Below, one piece after another: positions 57,405 to 64,000 of a DNA stretch of 64,000 nucleotides. Each line of letters begins with the position of its first letter. Position 1 is the stretch's first letter. A model generated the notes under the pieces. It searched no databases and was not told the DNA's origin. It worked only from the letters and a program-made list of their open reading frames with translations. Source of the DNA: Patiriisocius sp047730165 (GTDB lineage Bacteria > Bacteroidota > Bacteroidia > Flavobacteriales > Flavobacteriaceae); the NCBI RefSeq assembly GCF_047730165.1, contig NZ_CP159834.1, positions 1,612,001 to 1,676,000 of the forward strand, read 5' to 3'. Made by a program: the position numbers and the translations under genes.

Positions 57405-58320
57405 ACGGGTACCGTGGTGATTTAAACTCTTATTGGAAAAAGGATTCTGCAGATGCATTTATACTGCTGTTATCAAAATAGTTTAAGATGTTTTTATAAT
57501 GTATCTACATAGTGTGAGCGTTAGTATTGAAGCTATTAAATTCAGTTTGTCTTACTTTCTCGTCCCCTTTGGTAAGCCTTACAAGTGCTGAAGTTTTGTC
57601 TTTTGTATTATTAAATATCCTAGATAGATTTTGGCATAATCTGTATGTTTTTTCTAATTCAGGATATTTTTCAAAAAGAGTTACTGCTCTTTTAGACCTA
57701 TTTTCAGTCCATTTAGAACTTGATTTATATAATAGATATTTGCTTTTTGCTAGTAATTGCTTTAGCATATCTTCATTTTGGAGTAACTTTGGACTGTACT
57801 TTAATGAGTGGTTTCTTGCATAATCTATAGCATCATTTTCATTGTCTAGTGCTTCCCATCTATGTTTGATTCTTATTTCCTGTAATACATCTAACGCTAA
57901 TTTTTGTACGTGAAAACGGTCTATTACCAAGGTAGCGTTTGGGAATGACTTTTTAACGATAATACACATGTTACCTAGTATGTCCAAGGTTGAACCCCTA
58001 ACTTTTTCTCACTGTTTTAAAGGAATCTTATGAAGTGTTTTTATAACCACTTCAGCTTTGGTTTCTTTGACCGTGGTTACTATAGCTCCTTTCGTTCCTT
58101 TAGCTTGTTTATTGGTTATAATGGTGTATAATTCACCATTAGATAATGAGGTCTCGTAAAGGGATAAGTTCTATCCTATATTCTTTACAAATAATAACCA
58201 ATCTGTTGGGTGTTTCTTTTGATCCCAAGCTTTAAAGTGGTTTAGATGATCTTTGTATTGTTTTTTTAGACTTCTAGGGTTAACGCCTTAAAAATCAGAT
58301 ACAAGTGTTGTGCTTGAAGC
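57405..58320 (-). pseudogene. ISAon1-type DDE transposase, nonsense-riddled
   Basis: Read in one frame the sequence gives QYKDHLNHFKAWDQKK, SLYETSLSNGELYTI, VIDRFHVQKLALDVLQEIRI (DDE region), YLLYKSSSKWTENRSKRA and NASAESF (catalytic Glu region). It is interrupted by at least four stops (a TAA near the start, a TAG after VKNIG, a TGA after IPLKQ and a TAG after NTHTM at 57505). The open stretch 57505-57987 is only the central part. No frameshift is needed, so decay is by point mutation. Confidence 0.82.
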
Positions 58321-58346
58321 ATTATTACTGAGGGATCTCTTTTTAA

Positions 58347-58690
58347 AAATTGGCAAACTCACTAGCAATTCTAGTTCCTTTTGCAACTAAATCCCAATCC
58401 TACCCTACCGGTATCTTCGTTAAGCCGATGCGTCTGGTTATATGTAGATATACGTTCTTGCCTCGTATTGGAAAATCTTGAACTGTTGCCTGCGGAAGAG
58501 AACCATTAGAATGCAGTTTCGCCTTAGCAAACCCTCCAGGGATATTGTTCAATTCTGTAAAATAGAAATGGAACTTTTCGCCTTAAACCTCGTGCTTGAT
58601 TAAATCAATATGGTGCACGATTACTTCGGGGAGTAATAAATTAGCTCCAGCAGATAGAGCGTCCGAGGACATCAATTTTTTAAAAGCAAA
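58347..58690 (-). pseudogene. ISAon1-type N-terminal-region protein, nonsense-riddled
   Basis: One frame reads SSDALSAGANLLLPEVIVHH, a stop, then GEKFHFYFTELNNIPGG, VQDFPIRGKNVYLHITRR, a stop and DWDLVAKGTRIASEFANF. This is the companion ORF that precedes the transposase in ISAon1 elements. Two internal stops inactivate it. Confidence 0.78.
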
Positions 58691-58884
58691 GTTCTATCCT
58701 TTTTAGGTGCTCCAAAACTTTTTGTGTTGAGCCATCATCATCATTCCCTAGAAAAGATGAGTGTAGAACGAATTTTAATTTCAATAAGATTCAGTCGTTT
58801 ATTTGAAAGGTGTTGATGTTCCCTGATTTTTTAAGGGTTTCGGTGTTCTATTATGCTATTTAAGGTACAGTGACCGCGCTTTCT

Positions 58885-58920
58885 GCTGTATTTTTTGCGA
58901 AAACGGCAAAAAAGGATGCC
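58885..58920. repeat. Palindromic element upstream of rRNA operon 2
   Basis: Diverged copy of the element at 51425-51464: arms 58885-58898 and 58906-58920 around a 7-nt loop, same TTTTTTGC/GCAAAAAA centre. Confidence 0.72.
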
Positions 58921-59020
58921 TCATCAATCGCTAACCCATAAATAATTATTTTGTAATTTGAAGGGATGCAGGAAGTTATAAATAAATATATGTTGTTATG
59001 AAAAAAACTTCATTAATAGT

Positions 59021-59052
59021 TTGGTCATAAGATTAGGAAGGTAGTATATTTG
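59021..59052 (+). promoter_or_regulatory. rRNA operon 2 promoter P1
   Basis: TTG (59021-59023), 21 nt, then TATATTTG (59045-59052), followed by CAGCCGCTTAG. Same design as operon 1 P1 in a diverged context. Confidence 0.78.
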
Positions 59053-59139
59053 CAGCCGCTTAGTAAAGCAACGAAGGTTGTTAAAAACATGCAAAAAAGT
59101 TCTTTAAAATTTATTGAAATTATTTTTAAAAAGAAGTAG

Positions 59140-59175
59140 TTAGTTTAGTAAACAGTAGTATGGCAGCCGCTTAGG
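59140..59175 (+). promoter_or_regulatory. Extra promoter module with a destroyed -7 box
   Basis: The module is recognisable by its GCAGCCGCTTAGG tail (59163-59175), but the -7 position reads AGTAGTATG instead of TATATTTG. It is probably inactive and has no partner in operon 1. Confidence 0.6.
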
Positions 59176-59248
59176 AAAGCAACGTAGTTTGTTGTAAACG
59201 AAGCAAAAAAGTTCTTTTAAAATTAATTGAAATATTTTCACAAAGGGG

Positions 59249-59278
59249 TTGTTAGTTTGCAAAACAGTATTATATTTG
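59249..59278 (+). promoter_or_regulatory. rRNA operon 2 promoter P2
   Basis: TTG (59249-59251), 19 nt, then TATATTTG (59271-59278); same sequence as operon 1 P2. Confidence 0.78.
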
Positions 59279-59328
59279 CAGCCGCTTAGAGAATTAGTTC
59301 ATTAAAAAAGGTGATTTGGAATACAGAA

Positions 59329-59354
59329 GAGGGTTCGACTCCTTCGCATCTACA
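59329..59354 (+). other. tRNA 3'-half relic in rRNA leader 2
   Basis: Second copy of the T-arm-plus-acceptor sequence described at 51760-51785. Confidence 0.6.
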
Positions 59355-59550
59355 AAGAGATTTTAACCTATAATATAGGTATAAAGATTTTAATCCCTTT
59401 ATTGGGGAGTTCATTGACATATTGAAATTGACAGCGTATGGTTACTACTTGGAAACTTGCAGTAACTGTATTGAATAACTAAACTAAGAATAACACCTGA
59501 GAATTAATTTGAGAGAGCTCGATAAGTTGTATAAATATATTTAAGATTTA

Positions 59551-61073
<1,523 letters not shown>

Positions 61074-61226
61074 TAGAGAAAGATACGACGTTGAGCTTAT
61101 AAGTTCAGTTACACCGAGGGTGTTGTTTGCAGTTTAGTTGTCAATTTTAATTATAATACAGTCTATAAGAATTCGTATCAGTATATCAAAACTGATTACA
61201 GGATACTGAAAACTAAAGGCTATTAC

Positions 61227-61300
61227 AGTCTCATAGCTCAGCTGGTTAGAGCGCTACACTGATAATGTAGAGGTCGGCAGTTCGAGTCTGCCTGAGACTA
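61227..61300 (+). tRNA. tRNA-Ile (GAT), operon 2 spacer
   Basis: Same 74-nt sequence as the copy at 53658; anticodon GAT. Confidence 0.97.
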
Positions 61301-61465
61301 CATTAAATATTATTTTATTTCTTCGGAAATAACAAGTTCATTAAAACATATTGAAGGAAATTTTAGAAGTTGGTTAATACCAGTTTTACAGTACGCCGTA
61401 TGCGGTACTAAGTACACATCCGAGAGGACTGACTACTGACTACTAACTACTAAATGCTTTAAAAT

Positions 61466-61539
61466 GGGGGATTAGCTCAGCTGGCTAGAGCGCCTGCCTT
61501 GCACGCAGGAGGTCATCGGTTCGACTCCGATATTCTCCA
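61466..61539 (+). tRNA. tRNA-Ala (TGC), operon 2 spacer
   Basis: Same 74-nt sequence as the copy at 53897; anticodon TGC. Confidence 0.97.
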
Positions 61540-61796
61540 CAATTCTTCAGACGCAAAGAAGATAGGTATAAGAACAACCAAGGATACTGTAAGAAGTAAA
61601 ATAGTTTCTTTTACCATCGAGATTGGGTTGTTTACAAGAAAAACGTTCATTGACATATTGAAATAAGAATACGAGAAAAGTAATAAATTAAAAGTCTTTT
61701 TAATTAGTGCTTTTGATGTAGTATTGAGTTTACTCATTACTATTAAGGAAGTATTATTTATCAAGCATAAATACTCATTAAGAGCAAAAAAGTACA

Positions 61797-64000
<2,204 letters not shown>

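Larger units (their letters stand above)
57400..58690 (-). mobile_element. Decayed ISAon1-type insertion sequence between the rRNA operons
   Basis: Two adjacent minus-strand reading frames match the two-ORF ISAon1/ISL3-like elements of Bacteroidota: a small N-terminal-region ORF (58347-58690) and a DDE transposase (57405-58320). Both are broken by in-frame stop codons. Clear terminal inverted repeats were not found, and the 3' end of the transposase frame is lost near the rRNA terminator. Confidence 0.8.

Overview
The window is a chromosomal segment of a marine-type member of the Flavobacteriaceae (Bacteroidota). This rests on the gene families (PorV/PorQ barrel, NamZ/DUF1343 lipoprotein, split transketolase, zeaxanthin gene cluster, ISAon1-type transposase), on AT-rich low-spacing gene order, on promoters of the Flavobacterium type (TTG, then 17-23 nt, then TAnnTTTG) and on a 16S 3' end reading GGAACACCTCCTTTCT. 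Dokdonia or a close relative is plausible, but the genus is not proven from sequence alone.

Layout. 1-3.0 kb: the 3' part of a zinc alcohol dehydrogenase, a PorV/PorQ-type barrel protein and phosphatidylserine synthase. 3.1-6.5 kb: a flippase/aminotransferase/acetyltransferase operon for surface sugars. 6.8-13.2 kb: a cysteine-cluster protein, an exo-muramidase lipoprotein, a LolC/E-type permease, a cystathionine beta-synthase-like enzyme and a secreted subtilase. 13.2-20.5 kb: a glycosyltransferase island (one GT-C type, three GT2, two GT4-like) with an FdtA-type sugar ketoisomerase. 20.5-23.5 kb: lptB, a carboxymuconolactone decarboxylase-family protein, tatC and kdsD. Then recQ and, convergent to it, a complete lycopene-to-zeaxanthin operon (merR-crtI-crtB-crtZ-crtY). 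30.5-30.9 kb: tRNA-Leu and tRNA-Lys, each followed by its own terminator. 31-43.4 kb: mostly housekeeping genes (aroK, a phosphoribosyltransferase, an S4 protein, an FKBP-like lipoprotein, split transketolase, tgt, an LptF/G permease, an EamA transporter, accA, dnaB and a secreted GATase-like protein). 43.6-48 kb: a SlyD-like isomerase, a decayed rplT fragment and the thrS-infC-rpmI-rplT operon. 48.1-51.1 kb: a large membrane phosphatase/GDPD-like fusion.

From about 51.5 kb to the end there are two direct-repeat rRNA operons (16S - tRNA-Ile - tRNA-Ala - 23S - 5S) with a 7569-bp period. They appear identical from 51594/59163 onward. A dead ISAon1-type insertion sequence lies between them, and the promoter module is present twice in the first operon and three times, one of them inactive-looking, in the second. 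The second operon runs off the window inside 23S.

The most unusual items are the LtaS-like/ILEI-like/GDPD-like fusion, infC with no standard start codon at its conserved N-terminus, the rplT pseudogene next to its parent, the modular rRNA promoters with a tRNA-half relic in the leader, and a CarH-like carotenoid regulator with an altered cobalamin motif beside a palindromic operator candidate. I found no CRISPR array, phage or recognisable defence system.
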